DNA from: Amycolatopsis sp. NBC_01480 | GTDB taxonomy: Bacteria > Actinomycetota > Actinomycetes > Mycobacteriales > Pseudonocardiaceae | Assembly: GCF_036227205.1 (NCBI RefSeq) | Contig: NZ_CP109442.1 | Location: forward strand, 620,001 to 684,000 | Direction of reading: 5' to 3' | Length of the DNA: 64,000 bases | In this document: positions 35,006 through 44,618 of the stretch, one piece after another | Layout: every line of letters begins with the position of its first letter | Position numbering within the stretch: the first letter of the stretch is position 1 | Position numbers and translations under genes: made by a program | The notes under the pieces: model-generated | Told to the model about the DNA's origin: nothing | Databases searched by the model: none | What the model saw: the letters and a program-made list of their open reading frames with translations, nothing else

Positions 35006-36805
35006 TTGCCGTACGAACCGCGTTGGCCGGAATCCGAGGGCGAGCGGACCGAGGTCCTGCCCGTGGTGATGCCCGGCGACGTGCCACCGGACCCGGTCCC
35101 CGAGCCGTCGCGCCGCTTTGCCCGTCCTCGTTTGCGCCGCGCCGGCTGGGTGGCCGGCGGGGTGTTCGGCGTGCTGCTGGTCGCGTACCTGATCGACCTG
35201 CTGACCAGCCAGGGCAGCGTGCCGCGCGGGGTCACCGTGGCGGGCGTCGACGTCGGCGGGCTCGACCGGCCGGTGGCCGAGCGCGAGCTGCGCAGCCAGA
35301 TCGAGCCGCGGCTCACCCAGCCGCTCACGGTGACCGCCGGCGCCGCCCGCTCCACGCTGTCGCCGACGCTGGCCGGGCTGCGCCTGGACTGGTCGGCCAC
35401 CCTGGACCAGGCCGGCGACCAGCCGGTGAACCCATTCATCAGGCTGTCTTCCTTCTTCACCAGCCGCGAGATCGGCGTCGTCTCGCACGCCGAGGCGGAC
35501 AAGCTCGACCCGGCGCTGGAAGACCTGCGCGGCCGCGTCGACCACGACGCGGTGGAAGGCACCGTGCGCTTCGAAGGTGCCACGCCCGTCGCGGTGCCGC
35601 CGCAGGCTGGGCAGAAGCTCGACGTCGCGGCGGCCAAGCGGGCCGTGCTCGCCGGCTGGGCGAGCGGACAGGAACTGGCGCTGCCGGTCGTCCCGGCGCC
35701 CGTGCGGACCACCGCGGAAGGCGTGCAGACCGCGCTCGAACAGTTCGCGAAGCCCGCCGTGGCCGCACCGGTGACGATCAAGGGCGAGGGCGCCGACGCG
35801 ACACTGCAGCCCAAGGACATCGCCGCGGCGCTGTCGTTCGAACCGGCCGAAGGCGGTGGCCTGACGCCGAAGATCGACCCGAAGAAGATCACCGACGTCG
35901 CCGGGCCGCAGCTCAAGGCGTCGGAGAAGGAAGGCAAGGAGGCCACCGTCGGCTTCTCCGGCGGACAGCCCGTGGTCGAGCCCTCGGTGGACGGCAAGGC
36001 CGTGGACTGGGAGCCGAGCCTCAAGCCGCTGCCGGACGCGCTCAAGCGCGCGGACCAGCGGGAGCTGAAGGCCGTGTACAAGAACAGCCCCGCGAAGGTG
36101 ACCACCGAGCAGGCGAACCAGCTGGGCGTCAAGGAGGTCGTCGGCGAGTTCACCACCGGGGGCTTCGCCGCCGACTCCGGGGTCAACATCAAAGTGGTGG
36201 CGCAGAAGGTGAACGGCGCCATCGTGAAACCGGGCGAGACGTTCAGCCTCAACGGGTTCACCGGCCCGCGCGGGAAGCCGCAGGGTTACGTCGAGGCGGG
36301 CGTGATCGAGAACGGCGCCCCGGCGCGCGAGGTCGGCGGCGGCATCTCGCAGTTCGCCACGACGCTGTACAACGCGTCGTACTTCGCCGGCATGAAGGAC
36401 GCCGGGCACCGCGAGCACAGCTACTACATCAGCCGCTACCCCGCGGCGCGCGAGGCCACGGTGTTCCAGAACCCCAACGGCTCCAGCGTGATCGACCTGA
36501 AGTTCACCAACGACTCCGACACCGGCATCGCGATCCAGACCATCTGGTCGCCGTCCTCGCTGACGGTGAAGCTGTGGGGCACCAAGCGGTACACCGTCGA
36601 ATCGGTGCCGGGCGAGCGGTCGAACCCGACGGACCCGCCGACGAAACCGGGCCCGGCCGAGAACTGCCACGCCTCCAACGGCGCGCCGGGCTTCACCACC
36701 ACCGACACCCGCGTACTGAAGGACGTCTCCAGCGGGCGGGAGGTCTCGCGCCACACCCGGACCGTCCGCTACAACCCCCAGCCGAAGATCACCTGCGGCG
36801 CCTGA
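35006..36805 (+). CDS. VanW family membrane-anchored protein
   Basis: A 599-residue protein. A charged cytoplasmic N-terminus of about 45 residues precedes one membrane helix (RAGWVAGGVFGVLLVAYLID). The large exported part has peptidoglycan-binding PG_binding_4-like repeats (GVDVGGLDRPVAERELRSQI ...). It ends in a VanW domain of about 130 residues (IVKPGETFSLNGFTGPRGKP, then GGGISQFATTLYNASYFAGM). Start is TTG at 35006 with AGGAGAGG 7 nt before it. VanW occurs in some vancomycin-resistance operons, but these homologues are common in actinobacteria and the role is unknown. No van genes are near. Confidence 0.87.
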   Translation: MPYEPRWPESEGERTEVLPVVMPGDVPPDPVPEPSRRFARPRLRRAGWVAGGVFGVLLVAYLIDLLTSQGSVPRGVTVAGVDVGGLDRPVAERELRSQIEPRLTQPLTVTAGAARSTLSPTLAGLRLDWSATLDQAGDQPVNPFIRLSSFFTSREIGVVSHAEADKLDPALEDLRGRVDHDAVEGTVRFEGATPVAVPPQAGQKLDVAAAKRAVLAGWASGQELALPVVPAPVRTTAEGVQTALEQFAKPAVAAPVTIKGEGADATLQPKDIAAALSFEPAEGGGLTPKIDPKKITDVAGPQLKASEKEGKEATVGFSGGQPVVEPSVDGKAVDWEPSLKPLPDALKRADQRELKAVYKNSPAKVTTEQANQLGVKEVVGEFTTGGFAADSGVNIKVVAQKVNGAIVKPGETFSLNGFTGPRGKPQGYVEAGVIENGAPAREVGGGISQFATTLYNASYFAGMKDAGHREHSYYISRYPAAREATVFQNPNGSSVIDLKFTNDSDTGIAIQTIWSPSSLTVKLWGTKRYTVESVPGERSNPTDPPTKPGPAENCHASNGAPGFTTTDTRVLKDVSSGREVSRHTRTVRYNPQPKITCGA

Positions 36806-36886
36806 GCCCCGCACCGCCCGTTCGGCTGTTCACGCTCCGCGCCGGAACAGGTACTCTTTGCGTCCTGCATCGATCGGGGGACGTCG

Positions 36887-38110
36887 ATGGGCGACAGGGA
36901 CGGGAGTACCGCGCGGTTCCGCGACATCCTCGCCGTGCGGGAGTTCCGCGCGATCTGGCTGGCCGAGCTGCAGTCCGTGCTGGGCGACCAGCTCGCCCGG
37001 GTCGCGTTGTCCGTGCTGGTGTTCCAGCGGACGGAGTCGGCGGCCTGGCCCGCGCTGACGTACGCGCTCACCTACCTGCCGGACCTCATCGGCGGCCCGC
37101 TGCTGGGCGGGCTGGCCGACCGGTTCCCGCGCCGCGCCGTGATGGTCACGGCCGACCTGCTGCGCGCGCTCCTGGTCGCGGTGCTGGCGATCCCGGGCCT
37201 GCCGCTGCCGGTGCTCGCCGTGGTGCTCGTGGTGGTGCAGCTGGCGAACGCGCCGTTCTCCTCGGCCCAGGCGGCGGTGGTCCCGGTGCTGCTCGACGGG
37301 TCCCGGTACGTGCTCGGCCAGTCGCTGCTGAAGATGACCAACCAGATCGGCCAGCTCGCCGGGTTCGCGCTCGGCGGGGCGGTGATCGCACTGATCGGGC
37401 CGGGGCTGGGGCTGGCCGCCGACGCGGTGACGTTCGGCGTCTCGGCCGTGGTGCTGGCGCTCGGCGTGCGCTCCCGCCCAGCCGCGGACGTGCGCGCGGA
37501 CCGCGTTTCGACCCTGCGCCGGCTCGCCGCCGGGGCGGGCACGATCTGGCGTGACCCGCGGCTGCGGGTGCTGGTGGGGCTCGCCTGGCTGGCGGGGTTC
37601 GTGATCGTGCCGGAAGGTCTGGCCGTGCCGTACGCGGCGGAGATCGGCGGCGGTGCGGCGACGGCGGGACTGCTGCTCGCGGCGCACCCGGCGGGCATCG
37701 TGCTCGGGGTCTTCGCGCTCGGCCGCTGGGTGCCGGACGCGGTGCGGCTGCGGCTGGTCGGCCCGCTCGCGGCGGGTGCCGTGGTGCCGTTGCTGGGGTA
37801 CGCGTTCAAACCCGGTTTGGGGGTGACGGTGGTGCTGCTGCTGGTTTCCGGTGCCTGCGCCGCCTACCAGGTGACGGCCAGCACGACGTTCATGAGGCTG
37901 GTCCCGGACGCCGAGCGCGGCCAGGCGTTCGGGCTCGCCGGCTCGGGGCTGATCGCCGTCCAGGGGATCGGGCTGATCGCCGGCGGGGTGGTCGTGGCCC
38001 GCCTCGGGTCACCGTCGGTGACCATCGCGGTGATCGCCGCGGCGGGGGTGGTCACCGCGGTCCCGATCGCGCTCGTCTGGCGGCGGACGTACCGCAGCGT
38101 GACGAGCTGA
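36887..38110 (+). CDS. MFS transporter (EntS-like exporter type)
   Basis: A 407-residue protein with about 12 predicted membrane helices. The early segment FRDILAVREFRAIWLAELQS and the loop GLADRFPRRAVMV between helices 2 and 3 are typical of the MFS_3/EntS-like group, which exports siderophores or drugs. The ATG at 36887 follows GGGGGA. It lies 81 bp after the VanW gene in the same direction. The substrate is unknown. Confidence 0.88.
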   Translation: MGDRDGSTARFRDILAVREFRAIWLAELQSVLGDQLARVALSVLVFQRTESAAWPALTYALTYLPDLIGGPLLGGLADRFPRRAVMVTADLLRALLVAVLAIPGLPLPVLAVVLVVVQLANAPFSSAQAAVVPVLLDGSRYVLGQSLLKMTNQIGQLAGFALGGAVIALIGPGLGLAADAVTFGVSAVVLALGVRSRPAADVRADRVSTLRRLAAGAGTIWRDPRLRVLVGLAWLAGFVIVPEGLAVPYAAEIGGGAATAGLLLAAHPAGIVLGVFALGRWVPDAVRLRLVGPLAAGAVVPLLGYAFKPGLGVTVVLLLVSGACAAYQVTASTTFMRLVPDAERGQAFGLAGSGLIAVQGIGLIAGGVVVARLGSPSVTIAVIAAAGVVTAVPIALVWRRTYRSVTS

Positions 38111-38204
38111 CCGGGAGCCGCGGCCCACGCGTCGTTTCACCAGTTCTGCCCGCGCATGTGCGCCACCCCCTCTCCCGGTCGGGCACGGTCGCCGATCACT
38201 GTAG

Positions 38205-39578
38205 GTGCATCAACCGACACCATCCGCACCCGGACAGCCGAGTGACAGCGAGTATCCAGGTAGCTACGGTGCTCTGGTGGCCGGGGGCGCACCTCTTGAC
38301 GGAAACCCACGGACGGACCAGGACAGTCCGTACGAAGTTCACCATGCCAGGATCACCGGAGCAGGCCGCTGGGCACTATGGCGGTTACCGAACCGAGGCC
38401 TGATCGCCTTCATTCTGGTCGCCGACGCGGCCGCACTGGCCGGGGCGGTCTGGACCACTTGGGTGAACCAACCCGGCCGGGTGGACCTGTTCCCCGCGTT
38501 GGCGCTGATCGGCTGCGTGCTGTTGCACACCGAGCTTTCCCGTCCGGTGGAGCAGCTGCGCGAGCGGTTCGCGGGCACCCCGCACATCAGCCTTGACACT
38601 GTGTGGACCTTCGCCGCGGTGCTGTTACTCCATCCGGCACTGGCGGCACTGGTCATCACGATCTCGTTCCTGTACCGCTGGCTCCGCGGCCGGCCCGCCC
38701 CGTTGTTCCGGCGCGTGTTCTCGGCCGCGGCCACCGTGCTGTCCGGTTACGCCGCGGCGGCGGTACTCGTCCTGCTGACCACGGTGCCGTTCGCCTCGGC
38801 GGCGCGCGACGTGGCCGAGTTCGGCGCGATCGTGGCGGCCGGACTGGTTTTCCTGGTGGTCAACACGGCGCTGATGACGGTGGCCGTCTACTTCGGCACC
38901 CCGCACGAACGCGTGCGCGACGCCCTCGCCGGCCCGGAGGAGTACGGGCTCGAGGCCGCGACGATCGGGCTGGGCGTGCTGCTCGCGTGGGCGCTGGCGG
39001 ACTGGCCGATCGCGCTGCTGCTGGTCATCGGGATCACCTTGACGCTGCACCGGAACGTGCTCATCCGCCAGCTGCGCCGACAGGCCCGCAGCGACGCGAA
39101 AACCGGCCTGCTGAACGTCGCCGCCTGGCGCGCGGCCGCGACCGAGGAGCTGGTGCGCGCCAAGCGATCCGGGCGCACCACCAGCGTGCTGATGCTGGAC
39201 CTGGACCGCTTCAAGCTGGTCAACGACCGGCACGGGCACCTGGTCGGCGACCGTTACCTGCTGGCAGTCGCGGACACCCTGCGCACCGAGGTCCGCGCGG
39301 GCGACCTCACCGGGCGGTTCGGCGGCGAGGAGTTCGTGGTCCTGCTGCCGGCGACCGCGCCGGTGCACGCGCACGCGATCGCCGAGCGCATCCGCAGCCA
39401 CATCGCCGCGCAGACCGGCGGACTGCCGGAGCCGATCACCGTCTCGATCGGGCTCGCCGCGGCCCCGCCGGCGGCCATGGCGGACGTCGACGCCCTGCTC
39501 GAAGCCGCCGACAGCGCCCTGTACGAGGCCAAACACGCGGGCCGCAACCGGACTGCGGGACACCAGTTGGCCGGATGA
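38205..39578 (+). CDS. Membrane-bound diguanylate cyclase (GGDEF) with I-site
   Basis: A 457-residue signalling enzyme making cyclic di-GMP from two GTP. A ~50-residue cytoplasmic tail precedes a membrane region of about seven to eight helices (residues 65-285). The GGDEF domain (~295-455) starts RSDAKTGLLNVAAWR, with LMLDLDRFKLVNDRHGHLVG and the active site RFGGEEFVVLLP. An inhibitory I-site RAGD sits five residues before GGEEF, so product inhibition is likely. GTG at 38205; weak ribosome site, so the start is approximate. No EAL domain. Confidence 0.88.
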   Translation: MHQPTPSAPGQPSDSEYPGSYGALVAGGAPLDGNPRTDQDSPYEVHHARITGAGRWALWRLPNRGLIAFILVADAAALAGAVWTTWVNQPGRVDLFPALALIGCVLLHTELSRPVEQLRERFAGTPHISLDTVWTFAAVLLLHPALAALVITISFLYRWLRGRPAPLFRRVFSAAATVLSGYAAAAVLVLLTTVPFASAARDVAEFGAIVAAGLVFLVVNTALMTVAVYFGTPHERVRDALAGPEEYGLEAATIGLGVLLAWALADWPIALLLVIGITLTLHRNVLIRQLRRQARSDAKTGLLNVAAWRAAATEELVRAKRSGRTTSVLMLDLDRFKLVNDRHGHLVGDRYLLAVADTLRTEVRAGDLTGRFGGEEFVVLLPATAPVHAHAIAERIRSHIAAQTGGLPEPITVSIGLAAAPPAAMADVDALLEAADSALYEAKHAGRNRTAGHQLAG

Positions 39579-39632
39579 CCACGAAGCAGGCCGGACCCGG
39601 GTAGTCTCCCGACCCTACGGAAGGGGGACGCG

Positions 39633-40403
39633 GTGGCGGACGAACCGGCGATGGGCCTGTACGGGCTGACGAAGCGCTTCGGGACCACGCTCGCGGTGGA
39701 CGACGTACGGCTGGAAGTGCCGAAGGGGTCGTTTTTCGGGCTGGTGGGGCCGAACGGCGCGGGCAAGACGACCTCGCTGTCGATGGCGGTCGGGCTGCTG
39801 CGCCCGGACGCCGGACAGGCGCACGTGTTCGGCGTCGACGTGTGGCGGGAGCCGGAGCGGGCCAAGGCGCTGATCGGCGTGCTGCCCGACGGACTGTCCA
39901 TTCCGGAGCGGCTGACCGGGCGGGAACTGCTGACGTACATGGGACTCCTGCGCGGGCTCGCCCCGGAAACGGTGGCGGAGCGGGCACAGGAGCTGCTCGG
40001 CGTGCTGGAGCTGGTGGAGGCCGAGCGAACGCTGGTCATCGACTACTCCGCGGGCATGCGCAAGAAGATCGGCCTCGCCATGGCGCTGCTGCACGGCCCG
40101 CGCCTGCTGGTCCTCGACGAGCCGTTCGAGGCCGTCGACCCGGTTTCCGCCTCGACCATCCGCACCATCCTGCAGCGGTTCGTCGGCTCGGGCGGCGCGG
40201 TGGTGCTGTCCAGCCACGTGATGGCGCTGGTCGAACAGCTCTGCAGCCACGTCGCGGTGATCACGCGCGGCCGGGTGGTGGCCTCGGGCGCCGTCGACGA
40301 GGTGCGCGGCGAGGGCAGCCTGGAGGACGCGTTCGTGCACATCGTGGGCGGGCGCACCGGTGGAGCGGAAGGACTGTCGTGGTTGGCGTCCTCGTCCGAC
40401 TGA
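39633..40403 (+). CDS. ABC transporter ATP-binding protein
   Basis: A 256-residue ATPase subunit. Walker A is GPNGAGKTTSL, Walker B LLVLDEPFEAVDP and the H-loop SSHVM. The signature motif is the degenerate YSAGMRKKIGLAMAL, as in DrrA-like exporters. It powers the adjacent membrane subunit, whose gene overlaps this one by 25 bp. GTG at 39633. Substrate not evident; this class exports lipids, drugs or peptides. Confidence 0.9.
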   Translation: MADEPAMGLYGLTKRFGTTLAVDDVRLEVPKGSFFGLVGPNGAGKTTSLSMAVGLLRPDAGQAHVFGVDVWREPERAKALIGVLPDGLSIPERLTGRELLTYMGLLRGLAPETVAERAQELLGVLELVEAERTLVIDYSAGMRKKIGLAMALLHGPRLLVLDEPFEAVDPVSASTIRTILQRFVGSGGAVVLSSHVMALVEQLCSHVAVITRGRVVASGAVDEVRGEGSLEDAFVHIVGGRTGGAEGLSWLASSSD

Positions 40404-41968
40404 AGCTGCGCGTCCTGCGCAATTCCCTGCGGGGCCGCCAGGTCGCCGGCATGCTCGTCGGCGGGGTGTTCGGCCTGCTCGGCGCCGCGGGCACGCTCGC
40501 GCTGGCGATCGTGCCGATCCACGGGCCGCAGGTCACGGTCGACCTGCTGACGTCGGTGTACGCGGTGTGGGTGCTCGGCTGGGTGCTCGCGCCGGTGGCC
40601 ACCGGCGGCGGGGACGACACGCTGCGGCCGGAGCACTTCGCGCTGCTGCCGATCGGGCGCCGCAAGCTCGCCGTCGGCCTGCTGGCCGCGAGTTTCGTCG
40701 GCGTGGCGGCGGTGGTCAGCCTGCTCGCGTTCCTCGGCCTGTTCGTCTACGGCCTGCGCCTGGGCATCGGCGCGGCGCTCGTCGGGCTCGTGTTCACGGT
40801 GCTGCAGCTGGCTTTCGCCGTGTTGCTCTACCGCGTGGTGATGGCGGCGCTCGGCGCGCTGCTGACCTCGCGCAAGGGCAAGGAGCTCGGCATCATCCTG
40901 GTCGCGCTCACCGGGCTTTCCGGCGTGGCGCTGAACTTCGCGCTCAACAGCCTGGGCCCGGCGATCGTGAACGGGACGGTGCCCGGCTTCATCGGCGTCG
41001 TGCACGTGCTGCCGTCCGGTTGGGGCACGCTCGCCGTGCGCGCGGCGGGCGACGGCTCGTGGGGCACGGCCTTCGGCCTGCTCGCGGCGATGATCGCGCT
41101 GCTCGCCGTGCTCGTCGCCGCGTGGGGCGCGCTGCTGACGAAGCGGGTGACCAGCCCTTCGTTCAACGGCTCGTCCCGGACGAAGGTGAAGGAGCCGGGC
41201 GCGCGAACCCGGCGAAGCCTCCTGCCGGCGACGCCCGTGGGAGCGGTGGCGCGCAAGGAACTCTGGACGTGGCGGCGGGACGCGCGCCGCCGGGTCGCGC
41301 TGCTTTCGACGCTGCTGATCGGCGTTGTCGTCACCGTGGTGCCGTCGCTGTCCGGCGGCAGCCGCCCGGTGCTGCTGCCCTACCTCGGCGTTGTGGTGAT
41401 CCTGTTCTCCTGCATGCAATCGGGCAACCTCTACGGCTTCGACGGCAGCTCGCTGTGGCACACGCTGATCGTGCCGGGCGCCGAGCGCGCCGACATCCGT
41501 GGACGGCAGCTGGCGTGGGCGCTGATCGTCGCGCCGGTCGCCGTGCTGCTGGCCGTCGTGCTGCCGGGCGCGGTGGGCAAGACGGGCGCGTACCCGTGGG
41601 TGCTCGGCCTGGTGCCGGCGCTGCTCGGTGCGGGGGCGGGGGTGCTGATGCTGCAGTCGGTGTTCCTGGCTTTCCCGCTGCCGGACCAGCGGCGCACCTC
41701 GAGCCCGTGGTCGTCCGGCGGCCGCCCCGGCTGCGCCCGCCTGCTGCTGATGCTCGCGACGATGCTGCTGATGGTCGTCGGCGTGCTCCCGGTGCTGGTG
41801 CTGGGAGTCGTCGGTGTTGTGGCGGATCTGCCGGTGCTGCAATGGATCGGCGTGCCGGTCGGCGTCGTCACCGGGGTGCTGCTCGCGTGGTGGTGGGGCG
41901 GCATCGCCCAGCGCCGGCTGGTCAGCCACGGGCCGGAACTGCTGGCCACGGTGAGCAAGGAGCGCTGA
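40379..41968 (+). CDS. ABC transporter permease
   Basis: A 529-residue membrane subunit with about 12 hydrophobic segments split by a central basic cytoplasmic loop (KRVTSPSFNGSSRTKVKEPG). It matches large ABC-2-like exporters found with a single ATPase. The GTG at 40379 has GGAAGGA upstream within the ATPase gene, so the two are translationally coupled. It probably works as the membrane partner of the preceding ATPase. Confidence 0.87.
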   Translation: MVGVLVRLKLRVLRNSLRGRQVAGMLVGGVFGLLGAAGTLALAIVPIHGPQVTVDLLTSVYAVWVLGWVLAPVATGGGDDTLRPEHFALLPIGRRKLAVGLLAASFVGVAAVVSLLAFLGLFVYGLRLGIGAALVGLVFTVLQLAFAVLLYRVVMAALGALLTSRKGKELGIILVALTGLSGVALNFALNSLGPAIVNGTVPGFIGVVHVLPSGWGTLAVRAAGDGSWGTAFGLLAAMIALLAVLVAAWGALLTKRVTSPSFNGSSRTKVKEPGARTRRSLLPATPVGAVARKELWTWRRDARRRVALLSTLLIGVVVTVVPSLSGGSRPVLLPYLGVVVILFSCMQSGNLYGFDGSSLWHTLIVPGAERADIRGRQLAWALIVAPVAVLLAVVLPGAVGKTGAYPWVLGLVPALLGAGAGVLMLQSVFLAFPLPDQRRTSSPWSSGGRPGCARLLLMLATMLLMVVGVLPVLVLGVVGVVADLPVLQWIGVPVGVVTGVLLAWWWGGIAQRRLVSHGPELLATVSKER

Positions 41969-41975
41969 GTAGCCG

Positions 41976-42530
41976 ATGCGTCCGGTGATCTACTCGATGA
42001 GCGTGTCGCTGGACGGTTTCATCGCCGGCCCGGACGGCGACATCGGCTGGACCGTCCCGAGCGCGGAGGTGTTCCGCTTCCACGTCGAGCAGACCCGGAC
42101 CGTCGCGGCGCAGCTGTGCGGGCGCGGCCTGTACGAAACCATGCTGTTCTGGGAGAACGCCGAGCTCACCGACGAGGCGGAGCTGGAATTCGCCCGGCTC
42201 TGGAAGCCGCTCCCGAAGGTGGTTTTCTCCCGCACGCTGACCTCGGTGGAGGGCACCGCGCGCCTGGCCACCGACGACGTCGCCACTGAAGTCGCCCGGC
42301 TGCGCGCCCAGCCGGACGACGGCATCGTGGCCATCGGCGGCGCGGGCCTGGCCGCCGATGCCATCGCCGGCGACCTGATCGACGAGTACCGCCAGTTCGT
42401 CTACCCGATCGTTGTCGGTGACGGGACGCCGTTCTTCCCGCCGCTGGTGCAGCCGCTGGGGCTGCGGCTGGTGGAGTCGCGGGAGATGGGTTCCGGGGTG
42501 GTTTACCTTCGGTACCAACGTTTGCGCTGA
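41976..42530 (+). CDS. Dihydrofolate reductase / RibD C-terminal domain family protein
   Basis: A 184-residue protein with the DHFR-like fold: VIYSMSVSLDGFIAGPDGDI at the N-terminus, then the RibD-type strand DGIVAIGGAGLAADAIAGDL and YPIVVGDGTPFFPPL. It probably reduces a small molecule with NADPH, but the true substrate of this family is unknown and it is not the housekeeping FolA. ATG at 41976, 7 bp after the permease stop, so it may be on the same transcript. Confidence 0.85.
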   Translation: MRPVIYSMSVSLDGFIAGPDGDIGWTVPSAEVFRFHVEQTRTVAAQLCGRGLYETMLFWENAELTDEAELEFARLWKPLPKVVFSRTLTSVEGTARLATDDVATEVARLRAQPDDGIVAIGGAGLAADAIAGDLIDEYRQFVYPIVVGDGTPFFPPLVQPLGLRLVESREMGSGVVYLRYQRLR

Positions 42531-42649
42531 CGCCGTCCGGGGACTCCGCGCCCTGCTCGCCAACAGCGGCTTCGAACAAGCCGTGCCGCTGAGGTGGTTC
42601 AGTCGGTGGACAGGAGCTTGCCCGGCAACGTGGCAAGCTGGTCACGTTC

Positions 42650-43120
42650 GGTGGACGTGAGCGCCGACACCTACCGCCGGGCCGTCCACGTCGCGCAGGG
42701 CACGCCGTTGACCGAAAACGACCTGCGCCGCATGAACGCCCACGGTTCCTGGCCGCGGATCGCCGGCGGGCTCCAGTACCTCTACGCCCACATCCACCAG
42801 GTGCCGGCCATCGTCATCCCCGCCGTCGAGGGCCGGCACCGACCACGCGAGCGTGACCGAGCAGGCCGGGACCTGGGGCTCCATCCTGCCCGCCGTCTGG
42901 AGCTTCATGCTCGCCGCCCGCGCCCGCGCCCGTGGCCTCGGCACGGTCTGGACCACCGCGCAGGCCCCCACTGGAACGCGAACTGGCCGCGGTGCTCGGT
43001 GTCCCCTACGACGACATCATGCTCGCCGCGTTCATCCCGCTCGCCTTCACCGTCGGCACCGGCTTCCGGCCCGCCAAACGCGTCGGCCGCGGCCAAGTCC
43101 TGCACTGGAACAGGTGGTAA
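42650..43120 (+). pseudogene. Nitroreductase family remnant with two frameshifts
   Basis: Three pieces of one nitroreductase occur in three frames in order. Frame a: YRRAVHVAQGTPLTENDLRR ... QYLYAHIHQVPAIVIPAVEG, to about 42830. Frame b: TDHASVTEQAGTWGSILPAV ... RGLGTVWTTAQAP, about 42840-42970. Frame c: PLERELAAVLGVPYDDIMLA ... HWNRW, ending TAA at 43118-43120. The N-terminal FMN-binding part is missing. Joined, they follow the usual order of the C-terminal two thirds of the family. It is therefore a dead gene unless the sequence has errors. It fills the otherwise gene-free stretch 42531-43131. Confidence 0.75.
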
Positions 43121-43131
43121 CCGACGGCGTT

Positions 43132-43905
43132 TTACGCGGTCGGGTCCCAGTCTGCGAGCTGTTCCATCGGCTCGGTGTCACCGGTGGTCTCCAGGCCGTC
43201 GAACGGGATGCGCTCGTAGAAGTAGAGGACCATTTCGCTTGCTGCGCCTCGCATCGCCAGGTCGCCCGGCTCGGCGTCGGCGGCGAGGTCGTCGCAGCGG
43301 ACGCCGTCGGCGTTGAGGGTCAGGCGCCAGGAGCGGCCCTCGGCCACGTGCAGGTCGATGGTCGCCGGCTTGAACGGCCAGGGGACGGTCGTCGCCGAGA
43401 CGGTCGTCAGGAACTCGTCGACGCCCTCGACCGCGACGTCCGCCGGCAGCGGCTGCGCGGCCCCCTGGGCGGACTGGACATCGTAGGTGTGGACGGCGAA
43501 CTCCTGGATCTGGTGCCGGGCCACGGCTCCACTGGTCTGCGGGGCCTGCGATTGGCCCCACCAGGTCCAGCAGCCGCGGTCCGGGCCGGCCTCGCGCAGC
43601 GCGTCGAGCATGAGCCTGGTCGACTCGGCGAGCCAGGTATCCAGGGCTTCGCGGTCGCGGGGCGCGGTCGGGGCGCCCTTCGGGCTCGTCTTCGCCGGGG
43701 GCTCGGCGCCCGGGCCCGCCGCGACGATGAAGGCCTGGCGGCGGCGGCCGTCGCCGAGGTGCTGCGCCAGTTCGCGCAGCGTCCAGTCCGGGCAGGCCGG
43801 GACCTGGACGTCAAGGTCGGGGGCGGACGCGATCGCGGCGCGGAACGCGGCCGAGCGGTCTTCGATCAGCCGCAGGACCTCGGGGAACTCCAGTGTGTTG
43901 TGCAC
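43132..43905 (-). CDS. Maleylpyruvate isomerase family / mycothiol-dependent (DinB-like) enzyme
   Basis: A 257-residue protein. The N-terminal MDMPI/DinB four-helix domain has the conserved PACPDWTLRELAQHLGDGRR (metal-ligand His) and a later ARHQIQEFAVHTYDV with further His residues. A C-terminal MDMPI domain follows (WRLTLNADGVRCDDL). The family uses mycothiol as cofactor for isomerisation or conjugation, supporting an actinobacterial host. ATG at 43905. It stands alone next to the nitroreductase remnant. Substrate unknown. Confidence 0.87.
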   Translation of the reverse strand: MHNTLEFPEVLRLIEDRSAAFRAAIASAPDLDVQVPACPDWTLRELAQHLGDGRRRQAFIVAAGPGAEPPAKTSPKGAPTAPRDREALDTWLAESTRLMLDALREAGPDRGCWTWWGQSQAPQTSGAVARHQIQEFAVHTYDVQSAQGAAQPLPADVAVEGVDEFLTTVSATTVPWPFKPATIDLHVAEGRSWRLTLNADGVRCDDLAADAEPGDLAMRGAASEMVLYFYERIPFDGLETTGDTEPMEQLADWDPTA

Positions 43906-43971
43906 TTCGGTGGTGTATCACGCGCTCCGGCCGCCGGGTACCGAATTTCGGCGCCCGACTCCAGCATCGAG

Positions 43972-44526
43972 TCAGTGCTGCCCCGACGGCTCGCCCGGGG
44001 ACCACACGCCGAACCACTGCTCGGCGTCGTACTCCTCGAACCGTTCCACCTCGGTGAACCCCAGCTTGGCCGCGAGGCGCATCGAACGGTCGTTGGCGGT
44101 CTGGGTGCAGAGCACCACCGGCTCACCCGGAACCGCGGCGGCGAACCAGCCGAGGACCGCCGCGCACGCCTCGGCCGCGTACCCGAGCCCCCACGTCTCC
44201 GGTTGGAACAGGTAGCCGAGTTCGGCCTCCCCCGCGTCCGGGCCGAGGTGGCCCGGGCGCTCGGCGTCGCGCCGGTCGAGCGTGACCACGCCGATCATCG
44301 CCCCGTCGAGGTCGGCCACGAACAGGCCAGGGCGCCGCCGGGGCGTCTCAGGCATCGCGCGCTCGAACTCGGCGCGCGGCCGGGGACCGCCGATGTAAGT
44401 GCCGACTTCCGGCGAGGTGAACAGCTCGATGATCACCGCGCGGTCCCGCGCCTCGGGCTCACGCAGCACGAGCCGCTCGGTCCGGATCGGGCCGGGCGGC
44501 CAAGCGACAGCACCAAGGTCAGCCAC
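43972..44526 (-). CDS. GNAT family N-acetyltransferase (RimJ/RimL type)
   Basis: A 184-residue acetyltransferase starting GPIRTERLVLREPEARDRAV, the RimJ/RimL hallmark. The later LGYLFQPETWGLGYAAEACA holds the acetyl-CoA loop. It transfers acetyl to an amine, perhaps a protein N-terminus, antibiotic or metabolite. ATG at 44526. Divergent from the quinone oxidoreductase-like gene across 92 bp. Confidence 0.87.
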   Translation of the reverse strand: MADLGAVAWPPGPIRTERLVLREPEARDRAVIIELFTSPEVGTYIGGPRPRAEFERAMPETPRRRPGLFVADLDGAMIGVVTLDRRDAERPGHLGPDAGEAELGYLFQPETWGLGYAAEACAAVLGWFAAAVPGEPVVLCTQTANDRSMRLAAKLGFTEVERFEEYDAEQWFGVWSPGEPSGQH

Positions 44527-44618
44527 GCCCGCAGGCTACCAATGGCTGGACGCCGCCGGTCGGGATCCGGCGACCGTGGTAGTCAGTGGATGATCGTCTT
44601 TCCAAGGAGGCAAGAGCT

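Noticed and set aside
35006..36805. Vancomycin-resistance cassette, suggested by the VanW domain
   Set aside because: No vanH, vanA/B, vanX, vanR or vanS homologue is nearby; VanW-domain proteins are widespread in actinobacteria without resistance.
33149..36814. 1221-residue open frame on the minus strand opposite the dehydratase and VanW genes
   Set aside because: It spans two well-supported genes and their gap antisense, has low-complexity composition and no motif.
38158..38403. 81-residue frame overlapping the start of the GGDEF gene
   Set aside because: It overlaps the diguanylate cyclase in another frame and has no plausible ribosome site or similarity.
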